A DNA stretch of 64,000 bases, taken from positions 1-64,000 of the forward strand of contig RPFO01002048.1 of the NCBI GenBank assembly GCA_009746045.1, in the 5' to 3' direction. The notes beneath the pieces were generated by a model. The model saw only the letters and a list, made by a program, of their open reading frames with translations, was not told the DNA's origin and ran no database searches. This document shows, piece after piece, positions 15,001-25,269 of the stretch. Every line of letters starts with the position of its first letter. Position 1 is the stretch's first letter. Position numbers and translations under genes: made by a program. This DNA comes from Mesostigma viride (lineage: Eukaryota; Streptophyta; Mesostigmatophyceae; Mesostigmatales; Mesostigmataceae).

Positions 15001-16062
15001 TTCCTGTGTTCCCTTTTCACTTCCTGTGTTCCCCTTTCACTTCCTGTGTTCCCCTTTCACTTCCTGTGTTCCCTTTCACTTCCTGTGTTCCCTTTCACTT
15101 CCTGTGTTCCCCTTTCACTTCCTGTGTTCCCCTTTCACTTCCTGTGTTCCCCTTTCACTTCCTGTGTTCCCCTTTCACTTCCTGTGTTCCCCTTTCACTT
15201 CCTGTGTTCCCCTTTCACTTCCTGTGTTCCCTTTTCACTTCCTGTGTTCCCCTTTCACTTCCTGTGTTCCCCTTTCACTTCCTGTGTTCCCCTTTCACTT
15301 CCTGTGTTCCCCTTTCACTTCCTGTGTTCCCCTTTCACTTCCTGTGTTCCCCTTTTCACTTCCTGTGTTCCCCTTTCACTTCCTGTGTTCCCCTTTCACT
15401 TCCTGTGTTCCCCTTTCACTTCCTGTGTTCCCCTTTCACTTCCTGTGTTCCCCTTTCACTTCCTGTGTTCCCCTTTCACTTCCTGTGTTCCCCTTTCACT
15501 TCCTGTGTTCCCCTTTCACTTCCTGTGTTCCCCTTTCACTTCCTGTGTTCCCCTTTCACTTCCTGTGTTCCCCTTTCACTTCCTGTGTTCCCCTTTCACT
15601 TCCTGTGTTCCCCTTTCACTTCCTGTGTTCCCCTTTCACTTCCTGTGTTCCCTTTCACTTCCTGTGTTCCCCTTTCACTTCCTGTGTTCCCCTTTCACTT
15701 CCTGTGTTCCCTTTCACTTCCTGTGTTCCCCTTTCACTTCCTGTGTTCCCTTTCACTTCCTGTGTTCCCCTTTCACTTCCTGTGTTCCCCTTTCACTTCC
15801 TGTGTTCCCCTCTCACTTCCTGTGTTCCCTTTTCACTTCCTGTGTTCCCTTTCACTTCCTGTGTTCCCTTTTCACTTCCTGTGTTCCCCTTTCACTTCCT
15901 GTGTTCCCCTTTTCACTTCATGTGTTCCCCTTTCACTTCCTGTGTTCCCCTTTTCACTTCCTGTGTTCCCATTTCACTTCCTGTGTTTCCCTTTCCACAT
16001 CCTGTGTTCCCTTTTTCAATGCCTCATGCCTGTGCTCCTCTTTTCACTTCCTGTGTTCCCCC
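1..16062. repeat. Satellite array of 19-21 bp monomers
   Basis: The first 16 kb is a head-to-tail array of TTCCCCTTTCACTTCCTGTG (20 bp) and its length variants: 19 bp with CCC, 20 bp with CCC plus TTTT, and 21 bp with CCCC plus TTTT. Dividing length by about 19.6 gives roughly 800 monomers. Rare variants are shortened units near 663, 1742 and 51. The array is already present at base 1, so its true start lies outside the window. The last clean monomers are near 15780; from there to about 16062 substitutions and spacing changes accumulate. The plus strand is mostly pyrimidine. No monomer junction contains a stop codon on the plus strand, so all three forward frames stay open by composition, not because a protein is encoded. 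Confidence 0.98.
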
Positions 16063-16725
16063 TTTCTTGTCATTTGCCGCTCTGTTCGCACTTCTCAGGG
16101 GTTGAGGGGATTGCTGCTTGTGGCGCCAGCTAGCTAGTTTGGGTCCCACGGGAAAGTAGGGGAGGAAAGGTGAAAGGGGAGGAGGGGGAAGTGGGGAGGT
16201 TGGAGAAGGGAGGGGTGTTATGGGACTGTTCCCCCATTTCCATCATCAGCGATGCCTCGTCCTTGCGCAGCAATGGTGCCCCCATCCCTTTTGTGCAACA
16301 AAGTTGTCCCCATCATCGTGCGGCATGCACATGGGGCAGCACACACGCTCCGCGCGGGGGGCCGGGCCCACATTCTTTTTGCCTTGTGAGCTGAGAGGGG
16401 GCGCGGGGCCCGCATGGGTAGCATCCTGTAGAGTGCCACTTGCTGGGGATGGCATCCCTGCCATGGATCAGGCCCGTTGGCAGAGCGGATGCCTCAGTAC
16501 CGGGCAAGCAGGGGCCAAGCAGGGTCAACGTGGGGCGAGAAGTGGGGCAGTTGTGGTCACATGCGGATGCGGAATTATTGACGCATTTCGCTCAAATTGT
16601 GTGTTTCTACACGCTTGCTGGAGGGTGGGCTGACTGTGGGTCATCTGGCGTGGCTGGGTGGGCTGGGGTGCTGCCTCTGTGCGCGTCTGCCAGTAGATGC
16701 TCCCAGGGACGCCAGCGATGCCTGC
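16063..16725. other. G-rich spacer between satellite and poly-Gly ORF
   Basis: No supported gene. It starts with a purine-rich stretch (GGGGAGGAAAGG-like, 16150-16220) and becomes GC-rich. Several short overlapping ORFs on both strands have no recognisable domain. A splice-acceptor-like pyrimidine stretch followed by CAG lies near 16693, just before the ATG of the next ORF, so that ORF could be a 3' exon. Confidence 0.5.
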
Positions 16726-18141
16726 ATGGCGGACCGCGACGGCAGTGACGGCGACCAGGCCGAGCCCATGGACACGGAAGGCTTTAGCGACGGCTGCGAC
16801 AACGCTGGTGGCGGCAGGGAGGGCAGGGAGGGTGTCGCTGCTGCGCACGGCACAAAGGTTCGTCCCCGAAACAAAGGCAGAGGTGCCGGCAGGAGCCCTG
16901 GATTGGCAGCGGATGATGTGGAGGCTGGCAGCAGTAAGAAGGTCCGATGGGGCGCAGTGAGTCAGCGGGGCGGCGATGACAGCGTTTATGGGGAGACGAA
17001 CTGTAGCAGTCAACAAGCCAGTCCACACGCGGAATCAGTACAGGGAAATGGGCGACGCGCGGCCACGGGTGGTGGTGGCGGCGGCGGCGGCGGTGGTGGT
17101 GGTGGTGGTGGTGGTGGTGGTGGTGGTGGTGGTGGTGGTGGTGGTGGTGGTGGTGGTGGTGGTGGTGGTGGTGGTGGTGGTGGTGGTGGTGGTGGTGGTG
17201 GTGGTGGTGGTGGTGGTGGTGGTGGTGGTGGTGGTGGTGGTGGTGGTGGTGGCGGCGGCGGCGGCGGTGGCGGTGGGGCCCCGGGGATGAGGCAGCACCA
17301 CACACCTTCAGGGACCCACAGAGCGCCTGGTGGGGAACGTCCGCCATCATCAGGTGGGGGGGAAGCCCACAAATATTCAAAGGACTCCACCATAGCCCAA
17401 AGGGCACACCATAGCCCCAGGGACACTCGGCACGAGGCTCCCAGCGCGCCGTCGGGCGGCAATGCTTGGTACCAGGGCACTGCATCCCCGGGCCATGGGA
17501 GGTCTTTTGACCGAAACATGTTTGACCGCAACACCTCCCGTCAGGGATATGCGGGGTGGCACCGAAATGATGCACCGTATTCAGCGCCGTATCAGGACGG
17601 CACCCATGTGGCGGTTAGTGGCCGGCAAACTTCCCACCGGCACCACGAGTCATGGCCAGCCAGCGCGCCTTATGCTGGTGGTCGGCACAATGATGGGCAT
17701 TACCCTGGCCCGCACCACCGGGGGTGCCCAGAGCCACAGGCGCACCCAGAGCAGATGACTTGGCAGCAGCGGGACCAGTTTGCGCCGCGGCAGCCGGCGT
17801 CTCGTGCGTACCCAGGCAGGGTGACGTGGCAGCAGCAGCAGCAGTTTCTGGCGCCGCAGCCGGTGCCATATTCGATGGATGCCATGCACACCCCTGCAGG
17901 GTTTGGTACGCAGTTCTCTACCTCATGGGGTAGTGCTGCACCCAGCTCCCTGGCAGGGGCCCGGTGGCAAGATGCGCCTACCTTTGCGGATGCAGGTGCT
18001 GGGTCCTATGTTACGTTTCACCCTGGTGCATCATCTCAGGGAGGCTATCAGCAGCCACGATGGCAGCAGCAGGGATATAGTACCAGAAGCCCGTCGGGTG
18101 GGAACGACACTCATTATAGGCAACGTGAGCAATGGCGGTGA
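16726..18141 (+). CDS. Hypothetical Gly/Gln-rich low-complexity protein
   Basis: Open frame of 471 codons from the ATG at 16726 to the TGA at 18139-18141. The frame is open further upstream to about 16597, but the peptide MADRDGSDGD at 16726 looks like a natural acidic start. Order of regions: an acidic/Gly N-terminus, a short basic stretch (KVRPRNKGRG), a pure poly-Gly run of about 69 residues encoded by GGT/GGC repeats (17068-17276), then a His/Gln/Tyr/Trp-rich tail with repeated MTWQQ/VTWQQ motifs (17750-17850) and SPSGGND near the end. No folded domain, signal peptide or membrane segment is visible. The composition resembles RNA-binding or condensate-forming low-complexity proteins, but that is inference. 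It could be the last exon of a cellular gene or the ORF1/gag-like ORF of an unrecognised element. Frame integrity on both sides of the repeat favours real coding. Confidence 0.4.
   Translation: MADRDGSDGDQAEPMDTEGFSDGCDNAGGGREGREGVAAAHGTKVRPRNKGRGAGRSPGLAADDVEAGSSKKVRWGAVSQRGGDDSVYGETNCSSQQASPHAESVQGNGRRAATGGGGGGGGGGGGGGGGGGGGGGGGGGGGGGGGGGGGGGGGGGGGGGGGGGGGGGGGGGGGGGGGGGGGGGAPGMRQHHTPSGTHRAPGGERPPSSGGGEAHKYSKDSTIAQRAHHSPRDTRHEAPSAPSGGNAWYQGTASPGHGRSFDRNMFDRNTSRQGYAGWHRNDAPYSAPYQDGTHVAVSGRQTSHRHHESWPASAPYAGGRHNDGHYPGPHHRGCPEPQAHPEQMTWQQRDQFAPRQPASRAYPGRVTWQQQQQFLAPQPVPYSMDAMHTPAGFGTQFSTSWGSAAPSSLAGARWQDAPTFADAGAGSYVTFHPGASSQGGYQQPRWQQQGYSTRSPSGGNDTHYRQREQWR
17068..17276. repeat. (GGT)n/(GGC)n trinucleotide repeat
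   Basis: About 209 bp of GGT triplets with GGC runs at both ends. In the frame of the surrounding ORF it encodes poly-Gly. The other frames give poly-Val and, on the minus strand, poly-His, poly-Pro and poly-Thr, which are artefacts. Confidence 0.97.
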
Positions 18142-18699
18142 TCTTGGTGTGGGGAGGAGGTGACCCGTGGTTGCGATGGTGTGTTTGCCAACGTGGGTTA
18201 ATACTAGCGCTATAGGCACCTTTTACGTTCCGGAAAACATTACGGCAATACATTCAAATACTACAGGTAGTATAAGCAAAATTTGTGAAGCGCTACAAGC
18301 GCATACCTGTGGGAATGCCAAGGTGACTGATGGTATACATAGCCTGTGTGCACAGTTTCATAACCTACCTAGTGGTCATAGGTTACGGTAGACATACCCT
18401 GCGCTTCGGTGTGCGAACCGGATCTTCCGTTCAGATTCAGCCGTGGTCAGCCCGTTTCACGTTCAATACCTTTGGTATCGAGTGGACAGGTGTGTAGTAC
18501 TCCTACGCACCACTAGCTCACGTAGTATATCTAGCCCAATTTCTGAGTTACTGGCACCAACTCTCCTTTTCGAGAAAGAACTTTTTCGCAGCTGGGCTGT
18601 TGCTTGGGATTCATTCATTCATTCACGCGCCTCCGTTGGGAGATTCACGGGGTACCGACTTTTTGAGTAGGTACCTTTCATCCCTGTTTGATTCACAGC
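18142..18699. other. Non-coding spacer
   Basis: AT-richer than the preceding ORF, with only short ORFs and no recognised motif. It may contain the 3' UTR of the Gly-rich ORF. I see no RNA gene. Confidence 0.5.
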
Positions 18700-18912
18700 A
18701 AGAGGGGCACACAGTAATGGTGGCAGACAGTAATGAAGGACACTGCCCCCCAGTCGGTGGTGGCTCCGCGTGTGACCAAGTTTGGCAGGCATAGCGATTC
18801 GGCCGTGGTGCCCGCAACCCTGTAACTAGGAACTAGATAGCTCCTCCATCCCATCAGTCTTCCAATTTCCTTGAGGACTTGTGATAACATGACGCAGTTT
18901 CGTGTAAATTAA
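18700..18912 (+). mobile_element. LINE 3'-end fragment (plus strand)
   Basis: This stretch matches the reverse complement of the 3' end of the LINE at 26661-32211. Shared pieces, in order, are the C-terminal coding stretch around GGCTCCGCGTGTGACCAAG (18768), the 3' UTR pieces GCGATTCGGCC..GTGCCCGCA (18795-18815) and CTGTAACTAGGA (18821), and a degenerate GACGCAGT block before an AATTAATT end near 18912. It is a 5'-truncated, decayed copy with only the 3' terminus left. Confidence 0.7.
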
Positions 18913-19023
18913 TTCAGAGGGGCACGGGAACCCCCTTTCTCTCGTTGCCTTTGAAAGGCAGGCCACAGGTTCAACTAAACTGCTCACCGGGAGAATAGTC
19001 TTGCGTGTCATGCGCTTAGACAT

Positions 19024-20395
19024 TAGTTAATAGACACGTGACTGCGTCACATGAGCATAAGTCCTTAGTGGGAGGGGAACATGGGGTGGATGATGTAATG
19101 TTGGAGGGGAAGATGGAGTGGATTAATTAATTAATTAATTAATAACAAACAGGTACGGCGACAGGACGCAACCCTGCCAGAGGCTGGTCTGCAGTGGACA
19201 TGGCGGGGTAAGGCCGTGTTTTGTGCGCACCGAAGTGGTCAGTACCTCATACAGCGTGCGGATGACGGTAATTAGGGGGGTGGGGACGCGAGCGCGAGCA
19301 AGGACAGCCCATAGAGCGGCCCAGAGGACAGAATCAAAAGCCTTGATGAAGTGGACGAAGATCAGGATGGCGGGGAACTCACCAGGTTGCAGGAGCGCGA
19401 TTTCCTCGATCGAAGAGGCGGCGCGCGATGTGAAGATGGCCATGAAGTTGTTGCGCGCCCAGGACGAGAGCCCATTTGACTCTCCCCAAGGTGACAGTCG
19501 AGAGCAGAACGAAGCTAGCGGTTGAGGATCATGCGCATGCATGAACAACTTGAGTGCGGCGCTCTGGATGCAGACTCCGCGGTAGTTGGCGGGGTCGTCA
19601 GGGGAACCTTTGTTTTTGTACAGCATAATACGGTAGCTATGCTGCCACTCAGGAAATTATCGGCGGCGCGCGTCCGCAAGCAGGATCCGGTTGCAGACAT
19701 CATTAGCAGGAACCTCGTGAGCGTCGTCAGCTTAATCACCAGGGCGGGGAGCTGGTCACTAAGGTCCAACGGCGGCGTAGAAGCAGAGTTGCTTGGCGGC
19801 GGTGCTCAGCTCAAGCTCGGTGAACGGCGCCGGTAGCTCGCTGGGGTTGGCCCGTTAGGTTTCGTCAGGCCGGGTACGTGTAGACTGTACTTCCTGCTCA
19901 GTGGCGGGCGGCGTGGGCGGCGCAGGGACCATCACCCGCAGGCGCCAGGCGCGCGGCCGCCCGGCCAGAGGGCCAAGCAGCGGAGGCGGCGGGGGGCCGC
20001 CGAGCAGCCGGGACTCTGAGGAATACCACTGGTCAAGCTGCTGCTGCGGTGAGCCCGGAAAGCGTCCGCGGCGCCGGCTGCGCGCCGCCAGCTGGCCGTG
20101 ACTTGGGCGTGACGCAGGCGGGTCCTGGCGTACTTGCCGTGCTGGTCCTTGACGGGAGGGCGAAGTACTCGCGGACATGGAGGTCCTCCTGCTCCTTGGT
20201 CGCCTAGCTGCCGGATGGCCGAGTGGTATTCGGCTTTGAGGCGTGCGTAGCGGGCGGGGTCGCGGTTGTCGCGCAGGGCTTGCCGGGCCTGGATGACGGC
20301 GGGGAGCCGGTGCAGGCTGGTGAAGCGGGGCGGGCGGCGGGGGGGCAGCAGGGTCCCTGCCGCGGGCAGCTTGCCAGTGAGGTGCCGAAGGGCTG
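19024..20395 (-). mobile_element. Internally deleted LINE copy (minus strand)
   Basis: Reading on the minus strand, 20395 to 19143 matches the LINE at 26661-32211 from the linker between endonuclease and RT into the RT domain. RT motifs are recognisable (NYRGVCIQSAALKLFM; FIKAFDSVLW with a His replacing the first catalytic Asp; WQGCVLSPYLF). The coding match stops abruptly at 19143, where an ATTA tract begins. The LINE 3' UTR (GACACGTGACTGCGTCAC, from 19034) follows at 19024-19100, so about 1 kb covering the YADD motif and the C-terminus is missing. Several frameshifts and insertions make it non-functional. The 163-codon open stretch at 19135-19626 is only part of this pseudogene. Confidence 0.8.
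19122..19144. repeat. (ATTA)n tract at a LINE junction
   Basis: Five to six tandem ATTA units exactly at the point where the minus-strand LINE copy loses its coding sequence. The same repeat is the 3' tail of the longer LINE at 26661. Confidence 0.9.
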
Positions 20396-20504
20396 CTTAG
20401 GCATGCATGGCAGCCACGGAGTACTACATATGCCGTGGTCTCATTACAAAAATAATTACACAGTTTATTAATAAACAAACAGACAAATATCGTCTGCATA
20501 TCAT

Positions 20505-20990
20505 GCCCCCAGGTGGTGCACTCAGATCATCGCATCGTAACCGCACGCGATTCCCCTCGCACTTTCGTAAGCACGTGGCACCCCCTAGCTGATTTACGGA
20601 ATTCGCAGTTGCTTGAGAAATCTGACGAAGCTCTTGAGGACTTCCCTGAACAACTCGCCCACAAGCGCGCGGCGGAGGAGTTCGTCGACCGCGCTGGACA
20701 GTACCAGCCAGCCACGCCCTGCTGCCCGCTGCCGGCCCGGCATCCGCCCTCCGGCACCTCGATGGCAAGCTGCCTGTGGCCGGGCCCCTGCTGCCTCCCC
20801 GACGCCCCGGCGCCCCGCTTCACCAGCTAGCCTGCACCGGCTCTCCGCCGTCATCCAGCTGCCCAGCAAGCCCTGCGCGACAACCGCGACCCCGCCGGCC
20901 CACGGCTTAGACGCACGCCTCCAGGAGGAATATCACTCGGCCATCTGGCAGGCAACGAACGGGAGCAGGAGGACCTCCATGTCACGTGCA
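20505..20990 (+). mobile_element. Inverted LINE fragment: endonuclease end and linker
   Basis: Plus-strand sequence matching the minus-strand LINE at about 29230-28760. The translated pieces SDHRIVTA (20525), LLEKSD.ALEDFPE (20610) and HKRAAEEFVD (20660) are recognisable, followed by the Pro/Ala-rich linker and EEYHSAI..AT (20925). SDHR is the last conserved motif of the APE endonuclease. It points away from the adjacent minus-strand copy, so the two lie head to head. Frameshifts are present throughout. Confidence 0.75.
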
Positions 20991-21298
20991 CCGCTAACAC
21001 ACGGCACACAACCAGCCATAGCCTCAGCTTAGCCCTTGTACAGCCATGCTACGTCCTGGCTAATAACGATCAGTTTACTTGCCCACGCTACTTGTTGCTG
21101 ATGATATGCTCACATGGGTCTTATATTGCACCCACAGCACTTGCCGGATCGTCTATGGCGTGTCCGATTGCCGCTGTGGCATGCCGGCCTCTGGCATGAA
21201 GGAGAAAGGGGGTCTCTGCTCTTTCTTCCTGTTGTGCACGCACATGCAGGGATTAAAAGCACTTCGGTGCTCCGTGACTCCCCAACAGGAGCACGAGT

Positions 21299-21319
21299 TT
21301 AATTAATTAATTAATTAAT
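21299..21319. repeat. (TTAA)n tract before a LINE RT fragment
   Basis: About five TTAA/ATTA units directly abutting the plus-strand RT fragment that starts at 21319. Confidence 0.9.
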
Positions 21320-21790
21320 GTCCGCGAATACTTCACCGCCGGCCACCTAGCTGCTGAGTGGCAGACGGCCATCCGCGTCATGCTGTACAAGAAGGGCTCT
21401 GCTGCTGACCCTGGTAACTATCGGGGTGTCTGCCTCCAGAGCGCCGCGCTGAAGGTCTTCATGCGCATGATGCTGCACAGGCTCCGCGCCGCGCTGGACC
21501 CACACCTGGGTGAGTCTCAGACGGGTTTCCGTCGTGGTCGTAACACTGGCATGGCTGTGTTTGTCGCGCGGCCGGTTGATGGAAGAGGTGCGTCGCCTTC
21601 CCCCTGACAGTTTGCCGCTGGTCTTCATTTTTGTTGACTATATCAAGGCCTTTGACACGGTCCTCTGGGAGGCTCTTTGGGCCATCCTAGCTCTGGATCG
21701 GGTGCCACCCGCGTTTATTGCTGCCATTCGTCGACTGTATGATCGAGCGCTCACAGGCAGTAGTGCGGACTTGTCACGGACGCGAGCTAT
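21319..21790 (+). pseudogene. Diverged LINE reverse transcriptase fragment
   Basis: Plus-strand RT remnant of a related but distinct LINE subfamily. VREYFT at the start belongs to the pre-RT linker and jumps directly to EWQTAIRVMLYKKGS, so an internal deletion is present. Then follow NYRGVCLQSAALKVFMRM, GESQTGFRRGRN, and, after a frameshift near 21560-21600, FIFVDYIKAFDTVLWEAL, which contains the first catalytic Asp block. The match decays by about 21790, before the YADD block. The sequence differs from the 19-20 kb and 26-32 kb copies at many residues, which indicates an older or separate lineage. Confidence 0.8.
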
Positions 21791-22025
21791 GTCATCCGGG
21801 CGCCCACTACGCACAAGACCGGTGACGTGCGCAAGGAATTTGTTTTCTGCGCACTTTCGACAAAGGCTAGTGACCGGGGGGGGGACACTAGCACTTGCAG
21901 CATAAGAGCGGACGAAAGTGTACGTGCGCGCGCGCCGGGCCAGGCACAGCTGGGCGCGCAGCACTGACTTGAACGGACGGCAGCACAAGTGCGCAGCGTC
22001 GAGAGGATCATACGCGAGTTAGTGG

Positions 22026-22070
22026 ACAGCTGGAGCTGGAGCTGGAGCTGGACTGCTGGACTGCTGGACT
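22026..22070. repeat. Short GCTGGA hexamer repeat
   Basis: Tandem GCTGGA units (about four), then GCTGGACT units (about three), within otherwise unremarkable non-coding DNA. Confidence 0.9.
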
Positions 22071-22079
22071 TCAACAGCG

Positions 22080-23366
22080 CCGAGGCTATTGACAGGCCAG
22101 GTGTCTTTGTGGTGTAGAATAGCGGGTCTTGAACGTTATGAGGACTGGACAGAAAATGGAAATGGACAATTTGCGGTGCGGAGCCAGATCGCTGGAATGA
22201 ATGCAAAATCGCTGGCAGCCCTACAAAGGGATTTCTTCTAGAAAGGAAAGATTAGAAGCAATATTTGCTGGGCCACTCACACGCAAGGTGTGAGCGTGCA
22301 GATTGTCTGAAGGATATTATGCTTCGACCTTGGTGGTCGTGACTAAATGCCGGACATTCCGCCAGGGACAGAAATGCCGGAGCCTCTAGGAGATGAGATC
22401 GGCAACAGGGTAGCAATTTAAATTTGTCGGGATGCCTTCCTGTTTTTGTTGGCACATGTGGTAGTAAGCCAGGACGGCAACTGGAATGCGATTTCTGTTT
22501 GCATGGTTCAGGCAGCAAGATAGTTTTGGCATTCCTGGCTGGACTGACAAGTGTGGCGTGTGTCATGCGTGTGGCATGACGAATGGTTTGGTTCATAGTC
22601 GAAGAGGACTCTCACGTAGCGTGTAGTCTCTTCGAGTCTCTCGTTAGTGGCCTTCGTGTTTCTCCCTTTCCTTGGGAGCAAGGCCGGTAGCATGTCATGG
22701 AGCGCTGCCTAACTGCGGGCTCGTGAGCATGGAGTGCATCGATATTGAGACTATCAACGTGTTGTAATTGTATTGATTTTCTCAATAAATTCCGCATGTG
22801 CGGCTTCATCATCAGACTGTGCAAAGTGTGTGTTGTGAAAACATTGTTCTATAGCAGGGGAGGCAAAAGCATCATCTTGCACCATCATCATTGTCGCAAT
22901 TAGATTAGTTGGAGCGTCTAGCTAACGCCCCAGCAAGGATAGTCAAACGCGGCACGTGACGGTACACAAGGGGATCAATAAGGTGGTCATCAGGCACGAG
23001 GGACAGTTCCCTGTCCTCGGCTGAGAACCCTCCTATCGTTACTCGAAGAGACTACCCGGTAGGCTGCTTCCTTCTGTTCGAAGCCAAGACGTTGGCTTTA
23101 GTGTTTATCAACCATCAGCAGTACAGGGAACGGCCTGGCTGACAGTTTGTAAAGGAAGTGTCTTGCGACAGATTTTAAGAAAATAGAACTAGTCAGAATT
23201 TGCTGGCTCTTGTCTTTTTCTGGCAGGCTAGTCGAGTCGTTATCCTTGACGCCTGTTATAAAGCCTTTGGTTGTTGCTTCTTCTCAGTGAAACCTAGGCT
23301 TGTTGGTTCTTGTTTTGCCCATCGGTCAGCTGGTGCATGCCAGTGCTGCGAGCGCAGACTCGAGCC
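22080..23366. other. Non-coding spacer upstream of a gag remnant
   Basis: No supported gene. By position it could include the 5' LTR or leader of the gag-bearing element that follows, but I find no second copy in the window to define an LTR and no clear tRNA-primer site. Confidence 0.4.
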
Positions 23367-25260
23367 ATGGCGGATGCAAATAGAGCAGATGCCGACACGT
23401 CCGCTCCGGGGTCGAGTGGCGGGATTCCTCCCGCCGTCCCCGCAGTGGGTAAGAGTCGCGACCAAGAACCATACTCAGCGGCGCTGTTCGCGCAGATGCA
23501 AGCGCAGATGCAGCAACAGTCGCAACAGTTGCAGCAGCAACTGGCGCTGCAGATGCGGGAAGTGACCGACAGATTGGTGGCCGTAGAGGGTCGTCATCTG
23601 CAGTCCACACCATGGGACGGGCAGGCATCGATGCCGGGCCCAGGTGGTGTTGCCGCGGAGCCGAGGGAGCGGGACCAGCCGCCAACCTCAGGTAATGCGG
23701 CGGGAAGGGCTCCGATGAAACCGGGGGTTTCGGCTGGGTCGCTAACCCAACACGACTTGCTTGGTGAGGCGGATGGTCAGCCACGGGGCGAGTATACGCT
23801 GGCGCCCAGGCGCCTGCCTTTCGATCAAGCGCGAGACGGATTGCACGAGGAGAACGAGGCAGGGCTGGCGCGCGCGATGGACCCGCGCAGGGGTGCACCA
23901 GGACGCATGCTGCCAGGCGGGGTCTCAACTCCGTTTGGGCGAGGCGGTGGGGCGCTGACCGGCGGGTCGACCGCACGGTGGTCAAGTGTGCCCGAATCGG
24001 GCGAATTCCGCCCATGGAGGACATAACCACGCCGCTGGCTTTCCGAGTACGGGAGGCAGCACGCCCAAGCACGCTGGCACAGGGACGCGCAGCTCAGCGA
24101 CCACCGGAGGATGCCGATGGGGTGCAGTACCCGCAAAGGGTGCGCCTCATACCTGAAGGCGCGAAGATGCCCGCCCTACCACGGGTGGATATGCGCGAGA
24201 AGTTCTCCACAACCGGCAATCTGGCCACGCGCTGGCGCAGGCCTACAACGCGTACAAGTCATGGATTGATCTGCAATACATGACTACGCAAGGCGCTGCA
24301 ATGCATGAGTTTGTGATGAACAACATGCATTTCTTCTTTCACGGCCTTACGCTAAGGCGTGTGGCTAGGTTGGTGGAGCAGTGGAGAGAGGTCTCGCTGT
24401 ACACGCGTCACACGGACGTGTGGTTCGGCTTCGACGGGCGCGGCCAGCCTGACTATGACAACATCATGTATGGTGTCGACCCTGCTGAGGAACTGTGGGA
24501 CCTCCTTCGCCAGGAATTATTACCCGGTGGAGACCATCAAGGCAGAGCGTGAGTGGCGCAGTTTCAAGATAGCCGAGGGTGAAACCCCGGAGCAATCTTA
24601 CGAGCGCCTCATGGAGTTCGCCGGCGAAGTGGAGAACGTACTGGTCCGAAAAGCTGGCGTGTCAGAAATGGCTGCAAGCGCTAGGCTCCAAGGAGATGGA
24701 GCTGCCCACGCCGCCCCACGGCCAGCCGTGGCGATTGCGGTCACTGTGCATTGAGGTCAGGGCCATGATGCGACGACACGCGCAAGGCCGGATCTCGGTA
24801 AGCACGGTGGTGGCCGAGCTGCAGGCCAAGGTCGACGCGCTGACCGAGGCCAAGTCGGGTGAGTCGTCCGCCACAAGACAAGCGCGCCCGCAAGGCGGCC
24901 ACGGTGCTAGCAGGAACCACAGGGGGTCTCGCAACGCCTCATCGCATGATGCAACCCAGGGTAACGCCGCTGGCGGCAACAAGGATGTTGCCGCCCCGAC
25001 GCGAGCTGGGGGGGGCACGTCCTCACAGACGGGTAGGATGGATGCGCGCAAATCGGGCTGCTTCCTGTGCGGTCAGGATGGGCACATCAAACGTGATTGT
25101 CCCAAGGCGTGTAAGAAGTCACACCCAGCAACGGTCCGAACCCATCTGGCGGGGCAGTGCCCAGCGCCGGGGGTGCACTTTGCGGACGTGGAGGACAAGA
25201 AGGTGGACGCGGGGGTGGCCATCATTCAGCCGACGGGCGAGGCGGGGGGGCGTGAAAGGC
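23367..25260 (+). pseudogene. LTR-retrotransposon gag with CCHC zinc knuckle, broken
   Basis: From the ATG at 23367 the translation reads MADANRADAD, then a Gln-rich coiled-coil-like stretch (QAQMQQQSQQLQQQ, 23500-23545), a Gly/Pro/Arg-rich region, and a gag core with LVEQWREVSLYTRHTDVWFG (24370-24430) and EREWRSFKIAEGETPEQSYE (24545-24605). A CCHC knuckle CFLCGQDGHIKRDC (C-x2-C-x4-H-x4-C) lies at 25060-25101. The reading frame changes near 24000, 24270, 24530 and 24660, so it cannot make a full protein. Gag packages the element RNA in virus-like particles; this copy is dead. No protease or RT follows: at about 25270 the sequence switches to a LINE RT fragment. Gypsy versus copia affiliation cannot be set from gag alone. 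Confidence 0.75.
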
Positions 25261-25269
25261 ACTGCGGAA

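Noticed and set aside
1..16062. CRISPR-like array
   Set aside because: Units are contiguous 19-21 bp repeats without unique spacers.
1..16062. ETS-type sites (CACTTCCTGT, reverse complement ACAGGAAGTG) as regulatory signal
   Set aside because: The match is real in nearly every monomer, but ETS factors are animal proteins and the rest of the window looks algal; most likely coincidence.
5..16137. Three parallel forward ORFs of over 5300 codons
   Set aside because: They are entirely satellite; all three frames are open because the monomer lacks stops, and none has unique sequence except a short tail.
16784..17575. Poly-His, poly-Pro, poly-Val and poly-Thr ORFs over the GGT repeat
   Set aside because: Alternate-frame translations of one trinucleotide repeat; only the poly-Gly frame has normal-looking flanks.
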